64,000 bases of DNA from Gracilibacillus boraciitolerans JCM 21714 (GTDB lineage Bacteria; Bacillota; Bacilli; Bacillales; Amphibacillaceae). The notes beneath the pieces were generated by a model that made no database searches, was not told the DNA's origin, and saw only the letters and a list, made by a program, of their open reading frames with translations. Location: contig NZ_BAVS01000012.1 in NCBI RefSeq assembly GCF_000521485.1, positions 1 through 64,000 on the forward strand, given 5' to 3'. Both the position numbers and the translations under genes were made by a program. Numbering within the stretch: position 1 is the stretch's first letter; each line of letters begins with the position of its first letter. This document shows, piece by piece, positions 1 through 9,355 of the stretch.

Positions 1-104
1 TCAGCTTCTAATACCGATGAGGCGGAATCTCGTCGGGGGGGTTTTACTCCTTACATGAGCTTTAAATACCGAAGAGAAGATGTCCTTTACAATCACCGTA
101 CTTT
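1..104. other. Left-end intergenic DNA
   Basis: Contains the imperfect hairpin CCGATGAG / CTCGTCGG (14-38) next to a G run of seven (35-41) and TTTT; possibly the terminator of a gene to the left. Nothing else seen. Confidence 0.35.
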
Positions 105-1529
105 TCACATGAATTTCTTTACGACTTTTATCCCATTACAAGAAAACAAACAAGATTTTTCCTCCATCACAGTTTCGATATGAACATCTCTTCCCCCCCA
201 CAAGGTAAAAATGTATGGTAACGTTTTTTCTAAATATTTCACATCAAGTTCTACTCCTTCATAATGATGACAAATATATAACTCACCATTTCGAAGATAA
301 TCGCCATTATCTACTGTTAAATATGGAAATCCACCATTTAAACGGTTTAAGATTAATTGATCTCGTACTTCTTCCCATTTTTTATCCACGATTTTATATT
401 GATGCCCTTGTTTTTGAAAGAGGTATAAATCTTCCCGAGCTACTAACTCTTTCGTTAAATAATTACGCATAAAGGAAATATCTGATTCAATTTCTCTTAC
501 TTCAAATATCTTTTCTCGACCAGTTCCTTCTTTTACCCCCCCAAATTGGTTCATCTCTTCTGATGGATGATTGTATCGTTCTTCAATATCTTCAAACATT
601 TTCACTCCAAGATAATAAGGATTAACTTGCGTTTTAGAAGGTTGGACCACACTGGCATTTAATGAAGCAAATTCGATTGTCTCATCACTTGTTAATTCTA
701 ATTCTCTTAAAATTCGCTGATGCCAAAAAGTAGCCCAGCCTTCATTCATGATTTTTGTTTCTAATTGCGGCCAAAAATATAACATTTCCTCGCGCATCAT
801 TGTTAAAATATCACGTTGCCAATCTTCTAATTCCCGGCTATGTTCTTCTATAAATAATAAAATATCTTTTTCAGGATGGGGGGGCGGAAAAGATCTCTTT
901 CTTTTGGAAGGGACAGTCTGTTGATTTTTATTTGCATCGTCTAAATCCCATAGATCGTCATATGCTGTTCTTTTCTTTTGAGCTGGTTCCTCTTCGTCGT
1001 CTTTTTGCCAATCTAATTGTGCTTTTAATAAAGTTGGATCAATGTGTTCCTGAATTGCCAATACGGCATCCAGGAATTTTTCTACTTCTTTTATTCCATA
1101 TTTTTTTTCATATATTGCTACTCGTTCTGCTGTCGCAGACATACTTTCTACCATATCTCGCTTGGTGTTTTGAAATCTTACATTATTTTTAAAAAAATCG
1201 CAATGTGCCAACACATGAGCGACAATTAATTTATTCTGAATAAGACTATTTGAATGTAATAAAAAAGCGTAACAAGGATTAGAGTTGATAACTAATTCAT
1301 AAATTTTGCTTAATCCTAGATCATATTGTAATTTCATTCGATGGAATTGTTTGCCAAAACTCCAATGAGAAAAACGAGTTGGCATTCCATACGCTCCAAA
1401 TGTATAAAGTATTTCCGGCGGGCAAATTTCGTAGCGCATTGGATAAAAATCTAATCCGAATCCTTCGGCTATTTCAGTAATTTCTTGTATCGATCTTTCT
1501 AATTTTGCTTTTTCATCTGTTTTCAACAC
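105..1529 (-). CDS. spoVR: Stage V sporulation protein R (SpoVR family)
   Basis: Cytoplasmic protein of the SpoVR family, which in Bacillus is needed for normal spore cortex formation; its biochemical activity is not established. The 474-residue product carries family signatures such as [17 protein letters not shown] and [10 protein letters not shown]. It starts at a GTG four to five bases after GGAGGTG. Three in-frame C/G runs of seven (193-199, 536-542, 878-884) each add one residue relative to the family pattern as I know it: WGGR for WGR, FGGVK for GVK, PPPH for PP plus one residue. The gene stands alone; hemAT lies upstream on the same strand with its own terminator. Identity is secure; the three extra residues are suspect. 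Confidence 0.95.
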   Translation of the reverse strand: MLKTDEKAKLERSIQEITEIAEGFGLDFYPMRYEICPPEILYTFGAYGMPTRFSHWSFGKQFHRMKLQYDLGLSKIYELVINSNPCYAFLLHSNSLIQNKLIVAHVLAHCDFFKNNVRFQNTKRDMVESMSATAERVAIYEKKYGIKEVEKFLDAVLAIQEHIDPTLLKAQLDWQKDDEEEPAQKKRTAYDDLWDLDDANKNQQTVPSKRKRSFPPPHPEKDILLFIEEHSRELEDWQRDILTMMREEMLYFWPQLETKIMNEGWATFWHQRILRELELTSDETIEFASLNASVVQPSKTQVNPYYLGVKMFEDIEERYNHPSEEMNQFGGVKEGTGREKIFEVREIESDISFMRNYLTKELVAREDLYLFQKQGHQYKIVDKKWEEVRDQLILNRLNGGFPYLTVDNGDYLRNGELYICHHYEGVELDVKYLEKTLPYIFTLWGGRDVHIETVMEEKSCLFSCNGIKVVKKFM

Positions 1530-1566
1530 ATAACACCTCCACTATAGTATATGTGTGGTACAGTGA

Positions 1567-1597
1567 AATAGGACACCCATTCTTGTGGATGTCCTGT
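1567..1597 (-). terminator. Intrinsic terminator of hemAT
   Basis: Hairpin AGGACACCCA / TGGATGTCCT immediately after the hemAT stop codon on the minus strand, followed by a modest T-rich tail. Confidence 0.6.
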
Positions 1598-1603
1598 TCA
1601 AAT

Positions 1604-2899
1604 CTATTTATTATTGGTCATATCTACCAAATCATCTATAGCTGTAGATATTTGGCCAAATGTTTGATTCACCTCATCAAGCTTGTGGAAAAATTGTTCA
1701 ATCTCTGATTCAATCGTATTATTGTGTCCTTTTGCTTGCTTCATTTTTTCGACTAACTCTTCAAAAAATTGATGAATTTCTTTCATGTTTTGCGCACTTC
1801 CGGTAACAGACTGTTGTACATCATCTACATATCCTGTTACTTTTCCTACTTGTGTATTGGTTTTTTCAATCAATCCTGTTACATTACTCACAGACTTTTT
1901 GGTTTGTTCAGCTAATTTTCGTACTTCATCAGCAACAACTGCAAAACCTTTACCTTCTTCCCCCGCTCTTGCCGCTTCAATTGCCGCATTTAATGCTAAA
2001 AGATTCGTTTGCTCCGCAATATCTGTAACCATACTAACAATCGATTCGATTTGCTTGGATATATCTGCTAAACTACTACTCTCTTGTTTTATCCCTCGCA
2101 TTTTCTCTTCCATTTGCTCCATTTGTTTTTCATGTTCTTGTAAGTCTCTTCGACGATTTTGAGAGGACCTTTCAACATTTTCAGAAGTTTCTGTTCCCTG
2201 CTGAGCAGAACTGAGAATATCTTCTAATTGATGGACAAGTGACTGCGCTGATCCAGCAGATTCTTGAAAAATAGCCGCTAAATCTTCAGAGGTATCTTTT
2301 ATCTTTTGATGCAATTCTGCTTTTTCTTGTTCTTGTTTATCATGTGCTTGTTGAACTTCACTTTGGTACGCATCCAAAACCAGTTGTTGTTCAACATTCA
2401 AGATTTTCGTTGTTGCCGAAACAGCTTTATAAAAATAAGATTTATCTGATATATTTTCATTTAAGACCTTTAATAGAGAATTCATCAGATCTTGAAAGGC
2501 ACACATATACCACTTCGGCTCCAATCCAATCTTAAAATGGATATAGGCAATTTTCTTTCTCTTTTCGTAGTATTGTTGATCAATTGTCCCATTAAACATT
2601 TCCTGGATATGAATTATTAGCGTTTTCTTAAGCCTTTCGACTGAACTATTTTCTTCAATAATTTCTTTTAATGATGATTCAAACTCTAGATTTTTATAAA
2701 ATTGTTTTACAATTTCTTCGATATTTTCCACTACCCATGGTTTGATTTGCTTAAGTACTATTAAATCTTCTTTAGTTAAATAGACCATTTGTAATTGTTT
2801 CCCGAAGGAAGAATCTTCATCGACGTTCATGGTTACTTCCACATCTTGTTCGACAAGATTTACATGACTCTTTTTACTTTTGTTAAATAAATTCCGCAA
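1604..2899 (-). CDS. hemAT: Heme-based aerotaxis transducer HemAT
   Basis: Soluble chemoreceptor that senses oxygen through a globin domain and signals to CheA/CheW. Residues about 35-175 are the globin sensor domain; His121 in [14 protein letters not shown] fits the heme-ligating proximal histidine. Residues about 220-431 form the methyl-accepting coiled coil, with the highly conserved tip [20 protein letters not shown]. There are no membrane segments. The length of 431 matches B. subtilis HemAT. Translation starts at TTG, preceded by AAAGGAG at eight bases. The gene is monocistronic with its own terminator. It reads without interruption, unlike many neighbours. Confidence 0.93.
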   Translation of the reverse strand: MRNLFNKSKKSHVNLVEQDVEVTMNVDEDSSFGKQLQMVYLTKEDLIVLKQIKPWVVENIEEIVKQFYKNLEFESSLKEIIEENSSVERLKKTLIIHIQEMFNGTIDQQYYEKRKKIAYIHFKIGLEPKWYMCAFQDLMNSLLKVLNENISDKSYFYKAVSATTKILNVEQQLVLDAYQSEVQQAHDKQEQEKAELHQKIKDTSEDLAAIFQESAGSAQSLVHQLEDILSSAQQGTETSENVERSSQNRRRDLQEHEKQMEQMEEKMRGIKQESSSLADISKQIESIVSMVTDIAEQTNLLALNAAIEAARAGEEGKGFAVVADEVRKLAEQTKKSVSNVTGLIEKTNTQVGKVTGYVDDVQQSVTGSAQNMKEIHQFFEELVEKMKQAKGHNNTIESEIEQFFHKLDEVNQTFGQISTAIDDLVDMTNNK

Positions 2900-2978
2900 A
2901 AATATTACTCCTTTATAATAAATTATTTTTTCTTTAAGACTATTTTACCACATTAAAAGTACTTATTGTCATAAAAGT

Positions 2979-3012
2979 AAACCTAACTTTATATCGTACT
3001 AAAGTTAGGTTT
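2979..3012 (-). terminator. Intrinsic terminator after the rhodanese-like gene
   Basis: Perfect 12-bp inverted repeat AAACCTAACTTT / AAAGTTAGGTTT just past the stop codon, with a T-rich tail on the minus strand. Confidence 0.75.
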
Positions 3013-3022
3013 ATTTAATCTT

Positions 3023-3397
3023 TTACGCTAATTGTTCAATTTTTTTCTTGCACTTACACTCGGTTAGTGTGTAGCCAATCACGTGAAAGCCTTTATGTGT
3101 CAAAAAACGAATCGCTATATTTTTCTCTAAATGATTGGATGCAATCACATATACTTTCTGTGATGGAATCTCGGAATAATACCTTCTCAGGTATGGAACC
3201 GGCAGGACCATCGCGCCTTCTATGTGATCCTTAGCAGCTTGTTGATAATCACGAATATCTAGTGTTACTTTGTCACGATTACACATTTTATTAAGTTCAA
3301 GACAAGGTATTCCTTTAATTGGAATATATCTAGTATATATTAAATGAGCAGTTATGGCTACTATAATTACAATTACTAAACTCCATATGATGGACAT
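3023..3397 (-). CDS. Membrane-anchored rhodanese-like protein lacking the active-site cysteine
   Basis: 124 residues: one N-terminal membrane segment (about residues 4-22), then a rhodanese fold recognised by VTLDIRDYQQAAKDHIEGA, the usual LDVR..EF..GHI.GA element. The position of the catalytic loop, normally a cysteine followed by G-x-R, reads VIASNHLEKN, so sulfurtransferase activity is unlikely and a binding role is more plausible. The start is ATG six bases past the preceding dipeptidase stop, and its GGAGG ribosome site sits in the last codons of that gene, so the two are probably co-translated. Similar to the small YqhL/YibN type; exact family uncertain. Confidence 0.75.
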   Translation of the reverse strand: MSIIWSLVIVIIVAITAHLIYTRYIPIKGIPCLELNKMCNRDKVTLDIRDYQQAAKDHIEGAMVLPVPYLRRYYSEIPSQKVYVIASNHLEKNIAIRFLTHKGFHVIGYTLTECKCKKKIEQLA

Positions 3398-3402
3398 GCT
3401 TA

Positions 3403-4849
3403 TTATTCCTCCATTATTAATAATGAATGGTTCAGATACATTTTATACCCTTGCAGGTATACTGTCAAGCTGCTATTTTTTTGATCTTCTTTTATTTTCT
3501 TCCAAAAATATACAAGTGTTTTCATTCCTTTTTCGAAATGTGCTACAGGAAAACTTTCATTCGGAGAATGGAGTCGGTCATCTGATGTGCCAAAACCTAA
3601 TAATACTACAGGAATACCATAGCTGGCATCAATCCATTCAACCACTGGAATCGATCCACCCATTCTGACATATACTGCTTCCTTTCCAAAGGTTTCAGTT
3701 AAGCTTTCTGCAGCTTTTTTGATAAGGGTATGATTTGGATCCACTTTATATGCTTTTGCTGATAAGGCTTCACGTTTAATCATCAGTTCAACACCTTTTG
3801 GTACGTGTTTCTCTAGATGTTTTACTAATAAGTCTTGGATCTGTTCTGGGTCCTGGCCCGGAACTAATCGACATGTCAATTTGGCAGTAGCGGTTGACGG
3901 AATAATGGTTTTAGTACCTTCTCCCTGATATCCACTATATAACCCATTTATTTCAAGAGTCGGTCTTGCCATCGTATGTTCCTTAGCGGTGTAGCCTTTT
4001 TCCGAAACGGTTTCTGGAGCACCGGTAGATACTGAATAATCTTCACTTGGTGCATTCTTAATTAATTCTCGTTCATCGTAAGTTAAAGGTTCCACATGAT
4101 CATAAAAGCCTTCCACTTGAATTACTTCTTCTTTGTCTTTCATTGTCATTAGTAAATCTGCCATTGCCATTGCCGGATTTTTTATCGCTCCACCATAGAG
4201 ACCTGAATGTAAATCATTATCTGGACCTTTCAAAGTTATTTCTAATCCTGTAAATCCTTTAAGCCCATATAGGATAGTTGGTTGATCTTTAGCAACCATC
4301 CCTGAATCGGAAATAACAGCAAAATCTGCTGCAAATTTATCTTTTTGTTCGCGAAGAATGGTATGAAGATTGGCACTACCTATCTCTTCTTCCCCCTTCA
4401 ATACAAACCTTTATATTGATTGGTAGTGAACCGACAGTCTTTAAATATGCTTTAAGTACGACAAGATGCATAAATACTTGGCCTTTGTCATCACTGGCAC
4501 CTCGGGCATAAATTCGTCCGTCTCTAATATCTGCTTGAAATGGATCACTTTTCCATTGATCCATTGGGTCTGGAGGCTGGACATCATAGTGACCGTAAAT
4601 TAATACAGTTGGTGCTTCCTCACCTGCATGCATCCATTCAGCATAGACGAGTGGATGACCTTTTGTTTCTTGCACTTCCACCATATCTAATCCTGCTTCA
4701 GATAAATAATTTGCCACAAAATCTGCTGCTTTTTTAACATCTTTTTTATGACGCGAATCGGTACTGACACTTGGTATATGTAAAAATTCTTTCAATTCTT
4801 CCATATGAAGCTCTTTATTCTTTTCCAGATACTCTATAACTTCTTGCAT
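3403..4849 (-). CDS. M20 family dipeptidase (frameshifted as read)
   Basis: Zinc-dependent cytoplasmic dipeptidase of the M20 carnosinase-like group. The N-terminal half has YGHYDVQP and RGASDDKG metal-binding elements. After a break at the C run 4386-4390 the other frame continues with GEEEIGSANL (catalytic Glu pair), then SDSGM and LHSPNES (remaining ligands). Reading four instead of five C restores CIEGEEEIGS, so the run carries one extra base. The start at 4849 is preceded by AAGGA; a GTG nine bases upstream is less well placed. It precedes the rhodanese-like gene in a probable two-gene unit. The last 20 residues do not look like the family and may be affected by a second error. Confidence 0.85.
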
Positions 4850-4904
4850 TACTATCACTTCCTTATCACATTATCTTTCCATAGTTTAACATGTAGTGAT
4901 TATT

Positions 4905-5118
4905 TTTGTCTTAATCGAAACTCATGGACAGATTTAGGTCTTACACTTTCATTTTGTCCATAAGTTCAATTCTTATAGACAGTTTTTTTAATTATTGCTT
5001 ATTTTTGTCCGTGAATTCAATTCTTATAGACAGTTTTATTTATTACTACTCGTTTTTGTCCGTAAGATCATTTCTTATAGACAGTTTTTTTTATTACTAC
5101 TCATTTTTGTCCGTAACA
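4905..5118. repeat. Array of palindromic repeats with exact 51-nt period (copy 1)
   Basis: Fills most of the gap between luxS and the dipeptidase. The element TTTGTCCGTAAGATCA..TTCTTA.AGACAG starts at 4953, 5004, 5055 and, as a half unit, 5106, which is a period of exactly 51. A degenerate unit lies at 4905. Each unit is an imperfect palindrome (TGTCCRTAAG..CTTAYRGACA) followed by a T-rich spacer that is itself conserved. The same family occurs at 37,333-37,498. No gene is likely: the open frames have no ribosome site. Confidence 0.9.
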
Positions 5119-5167
5119 ATATGCAACTCTTTTATTTTAATAGTAAAGTGCCAGATTTCACAATTAT

Positions 5168-5205
5168 AAAAAAGATACACCGTCATTATTAGTTAGCGGT
5201 GTATC
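5168..5205 (-). terminator. Intrinsic terminator of luxS
   Basis: Inverted repeat GATACACCG / CGGTGTATC with six T on the minus strand, just after the luxS stop. Confidence 0.85.
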
Positions 5206-5222
5206 TCATCTCGTGTTATTTA

Positions 5223-5690
5223 TTATTCAGCAAAAACAATATGCCATTCGTCTCTTTTAGCCAACATATTTTTGGCAATGTCTTTTGCACCTTCTAAGCT
5301 ATGATTGGCAGCCCAACCACACTGAACTTCATTACATGCAGGCACTTCCGTAGCTTCTAAAACATCATTGAGTGTTTTTTCTAAAGCATTAGTAATTTCC
5401 TCATAACTATCATTATTAATAATTGCAATATAAAAACCTGTTTGACATCCCATTGGGCTAACATCAAGTATATTATTTATATTATTTCTAATATTTTCAG
5501 CCATTAAATGTTCTATGGAGTGTAAACCGGCCATATCCATATGATCTTTATTTGGTTGACAAAAGCGAATATCGTATTTATAGACTTTATCACCATTATC
5601 ACCTGTTGTAACTCCAACTAATCTTACGTATGGTGCTTTTACCTTTGTGTGATCTAAGTTAAAGCTTTCCACATTCATTGTTTCAGTCAT
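5223..5690 (-). CDS. luxS: S-ribosylhomocysteine lyase
   Basis: Converts S-ribosylhomocysteine to homocysteine and DPD, the precursor of autoinducer-2, in the activated methyl cycle. Metal ligands are the two histidines of HSIEH (residues 57 and 61 from the chosen start) and Cys124 in [10 protein letters not shown]; the catalytic cysteine is Cys82 in [10 protein letters not shown]. The second in-frame ATG is chosen because AAGGAG lies eight bases before it, whereas the first ATG (5699) is only about three bases from it. 155 residues matches the family. It is monocistronic with its own terminator, and the frame is intact. Confidence 0.97.
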   Translation of the reverse strand: MTETMNVESFNLDHTKVKAPYVRLVGVTTGDNGDKVYKYDIRFCQPNKDHMDMAGLHSIEHLMAENIRNNINNILDVSPMGCQTGFYIAIINNDSYEEITNALEKTLNDVLEATEVPACNEVQCGWAANHSLEGAKDIAKNMLAKRDEWHIVFAE

Positions 5691-5844
5691 TACATTCACT
5701 CCTTATCATTTTCTCGCAAAAAAATAATTTGCACTTCACCTTATCTAAAGATAGCTAAATACTGCCCTTCATATTGTAACATATTTCTTCTAAATTTCTC
5801 TATATAGAGACCTTCTATTTTATATCTTAAAATTAAAACAAAAA

Positions 5845-5870
5845 ACCCGCTTCCCATAAAAGAAGCGGGT
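5845..5870 (-). terminator. Intrinsic terminator of the yhcN-like gene
   Basis: Inverted repeat ACCCGCTTC / GAAGCGGGT followed by TTTTTTG on the minus strand. Confidence 0.85.
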
Positions 5871-5877
5871 CTTTTGT

Positions 5878-6558
5878 TTATCTTAGTGATTCATTATCTT
5901 CATCAGGGAAGACTCTTTCAATCGTGTTTCCAAGTCGCCTGAAAAATCCTTGTACTGGTTCACCATTATCCATATCATTTGTATATTCATCCGCTAAATC
6001 AAAGAAATCCGGATTGGTCGATATATAGACATTATCAATATCTTTGTTAACGGATTTTACAGCTTTGGTAATTTTTTGTTTCGTTTCATCTGTTAATTCA
6101 CTATTATTTTTATTCGAATTTTTATCTGTGCGTTTATCCCATGAAGCTGCTACATATGCATTATTATCAGTCGTTAGTACATATGCTCGATCAATTTCAG
6201 GAACTTCTGACTTGATTTTTTCTGCCGCTTTATCTGCTACCTCATAATTTGAACCTTCTCGGCTGGAATTCTTCATATTATTCGCATCACGATTTGTTTT
6301 ACCATCAAACATAAATTGATTATTTTCATTCATGCGGGTATCACCTTTATTGTCGCGGTACTGATTTGTCGATGGTGCTTGATTTCCATTATTAGCCCGA
6401 TCTGTCATTGGTTCATTCGATGTTTGATTATAACCAATCGGTTGTGTGTTATTTCCATTGAATTCACTATCCTGCTGTCCATATTCATTTCCACCACAGG
6501 CTACAAGTGTTAACGAAGTAGCAAATGTTAAGGCCAAAGCTGGTTTCGATAATTTCAT
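5878..6558 (-). CDS. yhcN: YhcN/YlaJ family sporulation lipoprotein
   Basis: Predicted spore membrane lipoprotein. The signal peptide ends in the lipobox LTLVAC with the lipidated cysteine at residue 21. An Asn/Gln-rich linker follows, then a C-terminal YhcN/YlaJ domain (about residues 105-200) with the pattern ADKAAEKIKSEVPEIDRAYV and VNKDIDNVYISTNPDF. The start at 6558 is chosen because AAAGGAGGG lies six bases before it; the upstream ATG at 6585 has no site and would put the ribosome site inside the gene. Family members are expressed in the forespore in Bacillus. Function within the spore is not known in detail. Confidence 0.85.
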   Translation of the reverse strand: MKLSKPALALTFATSLTLVACGGNEYGQQDSEFNGNNTQPIGYNQTSNEPMTDRANNGNQAPSTNQYRDNKGDTRMNENNQFMFDGKTNRDANNMKNSSREGSNYEVADKAAEKIKSEVPEIDRAYVLTTDNNAYVAASWDKRTDKNSNKNNSELTDETKQKITKAVKSVNKDIDNVYISTNPDFFDLADEYTNDMDNGEPVQGFFRRLGNTIERVFPDEDNESLR

Positions 6559-6585
6559 CTGTTTCCCTCCTTTTTTTAGGATCAC

Positions 6586-6746
6586 GATTAGTATGGATGG
6601 AAACAGAAGTTGTTATCCAAAATAATATTTGGTAAGAAGACCAGCAGATACTCCGTTTTATTTATTTCAAAATGTAGACAATAACAGTAATTCCCCCCCA
6701 ACTAATAACATAATGAAATAAACAATTTAACGTAAGGGGGATTTAA
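6586..6746. other. Divergent intergenic region with a C7 run
   Basis: Promoter-bearing gap between the yhcN-like and yhdB-like genes. It holds an untranslated C run of seven at 6693-6699 and, just before the yhdB-like start, AAGGGGGATT as ribosome site. No clear promoter hexamers could be assigned. Confidence 0.4.
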
Positions 6747-6971
6747 TTGAACAATATTGATTATGATAAAGCATTGTACTATACACTTTGGGGACAATGG
6801 GATGATTTACTTGTTCTAATGGTTCGAACAAAGGATGATTTACTTTCCAAAAAAATCGAGCAATTCTTACATGCCTATCATTACCCCATATCAAATGAAT
6901 ATTTGACAAATAAGCATGATCAGCTTATGTATTATATTGATCACGCTCTTCTAAGTGAATTTGATGGTTAA
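6747..6971 (+). CDS. YhdB-like small protein
   Basis: 74-residue acidic soluble protein of unknown function. The N-terminal half (YDKALYYTLWGQWDDLLVLM, then VRTKDDLLSKKIE) matches the B. subtilis YhdB family as I remember it. The start is TTG at 6747, eight bases after AAGGGGG; no ATG is available downstream at a suitable distance. It is followed by its own terminator, so it is monocistronic. In B. subtilis yhdB also lies near yhcN and yhcX, which supports the assignment. Confidence 0.7.
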   Translation: MNNIDYDKALYYTLWGQWDDLLVLMVRTKDDLLSKKIEQFLHAYHYPISNEYLTNKHDQLMYYIDHALLSEFDG

Positions 6972-6973
6972 TT

Positions 6974-7011
6974 AAACAAAATGCTTGGATATATATCTAA
7001 GCATTTTGTTT
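6974..7011 (+). terminator. Intrinsic terminator of the yhdB-like gene
   Basis: Inverted repeat AAACAAAATGCTT / AAGCATTTTGTTT right after the stop; T tail on the plus strand. Confidence 0.7.
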
Positions 7012-7076
7012 TATATCCTATTATAAAAGACGATTACTTATAGCACAGATAAAATTCACTTGTTACAGGATCTGTT

Positions 7077-7642
7077 TCAAACTCTCAGAGAACCGCGAAA
7101 ACCTCTGGCACCATAATAGGAATCTGCACCATTATGATAGACAAAAACTGTCTCGTAGCGTCGATCACAAAACAGCGCTCCACCAAGTTTTCTAATGTTA
7201 GCAGGTGTCTGCACCCAGCTCGACGTTTCATATCGAAATTATCAAGCTCTTGCAACTCGCGGTATTGTTCCTCTGTTAGCATTTCAATACCTATAGCATT
7301 AGCCATATCCATAGCGTTATTCTCTGGTTTATGTTTTTTTCTAGACTCTAATGCTTCACGGTCGTAGCAAACACTTCTGCGACCTTTAGGGCTTTCCTTT
7401 GAACAATCAAAAAAAATGTATTCACCAGTCATATTATCATGACTCACAACATCTGGTTCACCGCCTGTTATTTCCATTTCATTAAGCGACCATAATTTTT
7501 CTGAATGCTCATCTAGATTAGCTTGCACATTAATCCATAGCAAATCTTTGTGTCGGTTCATGTTTTCTTCAAAACGGGCTTTCAAAGTGCTTAGAAGTTC
7601 TTCACGCTGTTCTGGTGACAGCTCCTTCGCTTTTTGCACCAC
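7077..7642 (-). CDS. DUF4256 family protein (frameshifted near its C-terminus)
   Basis: Cytoplasmic protein of unknown function. The first two thirds carry the family core: KLWSLNEMEITGGEPDVV, TGEYIFFDCSKESPKGRR and CYDREALESRKKHKPEN. Around position 7232 the frame is lost. Adding one base there gives ETSSWVQTPANIRKLGGALF, then CDRRYETVFVYHNGADSYYG and ARGFRGSLRV with a stop at 7077, the expected DUF4256 ending. As read, translation ends at 7085 in an unrelated frame. The break is a single-base loss, not a long-homopolymer error. A C7 run (7650-7656) lies in the ribosome-site region just upstream. Confidence 0.8.
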
Positions 7643-7689
7643 TTTAATTCCCCCCCTATTTTACTTATTATTTGTTAAAGTTAAATAAT

Positions 7690-9234
7690 CTAGCTGTTTC
7701 CTTGATAATGAATTTCAAACAAATCTCTTCTTCGATCGCGCAATTGTCTCACCGTTCCAGATTTACGTTGTCTTCTTAAAATTTCTAAATCAACATCTCC
7801 AACCACTACGGTTTCAATATTTGGATTACATTCACCAACTATTCCATCACGGGCAAATTCGAAATCAGACGGGGTAAAGATGCCTGATTGTGCATATTGA
7901 ATGTCCATATTTTCTACCTGCGTTAAATTGCCGACAGTTCCTGCTATAACTGTATACACCTGATTTTCAACAGCACGTGCCTGAGCACAATAGCGCACAC
8001 GCAAATATCCCTGTCGATCATCGGTACAGAATGGAACAAAAATAATATTTGCACCTTGGTCCACTGCATATCTCGTTAATTCTGGGAACTGAATATCATA
8101 ACAAATTTGAATGGCGATTTTCCCGCAATCTGTATTAAAAATACCTACCTGATTTCCAGGCTGGATACCCCCCCACCATTTCCGTTCGTTCGGCGTTACA
8201 TGAATTTTATACTGCTTTTCAATTGTTCCATCCCGTCTAAATAGATAGGCGATATTATAAACGTGCTCATCTTCTTCAACGAAATGGGAGCCGCCAACGA
8301 TATTGACATTATACTTCACTGCCAAATCGGTAAATAAAGCAATGTAATCCTCTGTATATTCCGCTAATTTTCTAATTGCCTTTGAAGGTACCTTTTCGTC
8401 CAGGAAAGACATTAATTGTGTTGTGAAAATTTCTGGAAAGACGGCAAAGTCAGAATCAAAATCATAGGCAACATCGACATAATATTCTACCTGCTTTGCA
8501 AATTCCTCAAATGATTCGATCCGCTTCATCATATATTGAATTACCGTAATCCGGACAGGAAAGGCCGTTTTAAAATGACGTTTGGTTTGTGGAAGATATT
8601 CGATGTTATTCCATTCCATTAAGGTGGCATACTGAGCGGAGGCCTTATCGTCTGGTAAATACTTTGGATTTATTCGCATCACTGAAAAACCATTCATAAT
8701 TTGAAAAGTCAAAACTGGATCATAAATATTTTTATTCGTAACTTCTTCAACATATTGCTTTGGTGTTAATTCATATTGATGTTTATGATAATTAGGAATT
8801 CTTCCACCAATAATAATACTTTTTAAATTCATTCGTCTCGCTAAATCTTTTCTTGCTTCATATAGTCGTTTGCCAATTTTCATACCCTGGAATTCAGGAT
8901 CAACCATTACTTCAATTCCGTATAGATTATAACCATCGGGATTATGATTGGTAATATAACCTTCATCCGTAATATCATCCCATGTATGCTTATCATCATA
9001 TTCATCAAAGTTGAGCACAAGACTGGAACAGCTGCCAATTATTTGACCATCATATTCTACACAAAACTGTCCTTCCGGAAAAATATCCAAGTGGCTTTCC
9101 AAATGTTCTTGCTTCCATGGCTGCATATTAGGAAAACATACATTTTGCAACTTAAAGATTTGCTCAAAATCAGCATGAGTAATATTGCGTACTACGATTT
9201 TCTTTTCAAAATTAGATAAATCGATTTTCGACAT
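7690..9234 (-). CDS. yhcX: Bifunctional GNAT acetyltransferase / carbon-nitrogen hydrolase (YhcX-like)
   Basis: 514-residue fusion with the same architecture and size as B. subtilis YhcX. Residues about 15-200 are a GNAT N-acetyltransferase domain (GIEVMVDPEFQGMKIGKRLY is the acetyl-CoA loop). Residues about 228-500 are a nitrilase-type amidohydrolase with Glu in FPEIFTTQ, Lys in YKIHVTPNERKW and the nucleophile Cys in QICYDIQFPE. Substrate is unknown. A run of seven C (8168-8174) gives WWGGIQ where relatives have a single glycine, consistent with a three-base excess. The frame is otherwise intact. Family members are nitrilase-superfamily amidases, and indole-3-acetic acid synthesis has been proposed for YhcX. 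Confidence 0.9.
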   Translation of the reverse strand: MSKIDLSNFEKKIVVRNITHADFEQIFKLQNVCFPNMQPWKQEHLESHLDIFPEGQFCVEYDGQIIGSCSSLVLNFDEYDDKHTWDDITDEGYITNHNPDGYNLYGIEVMVDPEFQGMKIGKRLYEARKDLARRMNLKSIIIGGRIPNYHKHQYELTPKQYVEEVTNKNIYDPVLTFQIMNGFSVMRINPKYLPDDKASAQYATLMEWNNIEYLPQTKRHFKTAFPVRITVIQYMMKRIESFEEFAKQVEYYVDVAYDFDSDFAVFPEIFTTQLMSFLDEKVPSKAIRKLAEYTEDYIALFTDLAVKYNVNIVGGSHFVEEDEHVYNIAYLFRRDGTIEKQYKIHVTPNERKWWGGIQPGNQVGIFNTDCGKIAIQICYDIQFPELTRYAVDQGANIIFVPFCTDDRQGYLRVRYCAQARAVENQVYTVIAGTVGNLTQVENMDIQYAQSGIFTPSDFEFARDGIVGECNPNIETVVVGDVDLEILRRQRKSGTVRQLRDRRRDLFEIHYQGNS

Positions 9235-9310
9235 GTTGTTCCCCTCCTACTGTTAGATCTACCTCAAATTATAGCTTAATATGAGCAACATACCTAAGAT
9301 TTGAGACTAA

Positions 9311-9340
9311 AAACCTGCTATTTATTTTAGTAGCAGGTTT
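9311..9340 (-). terminator. Intrinsic terminator of sigI-rsgI
   Basis: Inverted repeat AAACCTGCTA / TAGCAGGTTT downstream of the restored end of rsgI, with a T-rich tail on the minus strand. Confidence 0.75.
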
Positions 9341-9355
9341 TCAATGCTCCATTAT

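Noticed and set aside
4905-5118. CRISPR-like array because of regular repeats and spacers
   Set aside because: The spacers are conserved along with the palindromes, the period is 51 throughout, and no cas genes are present.
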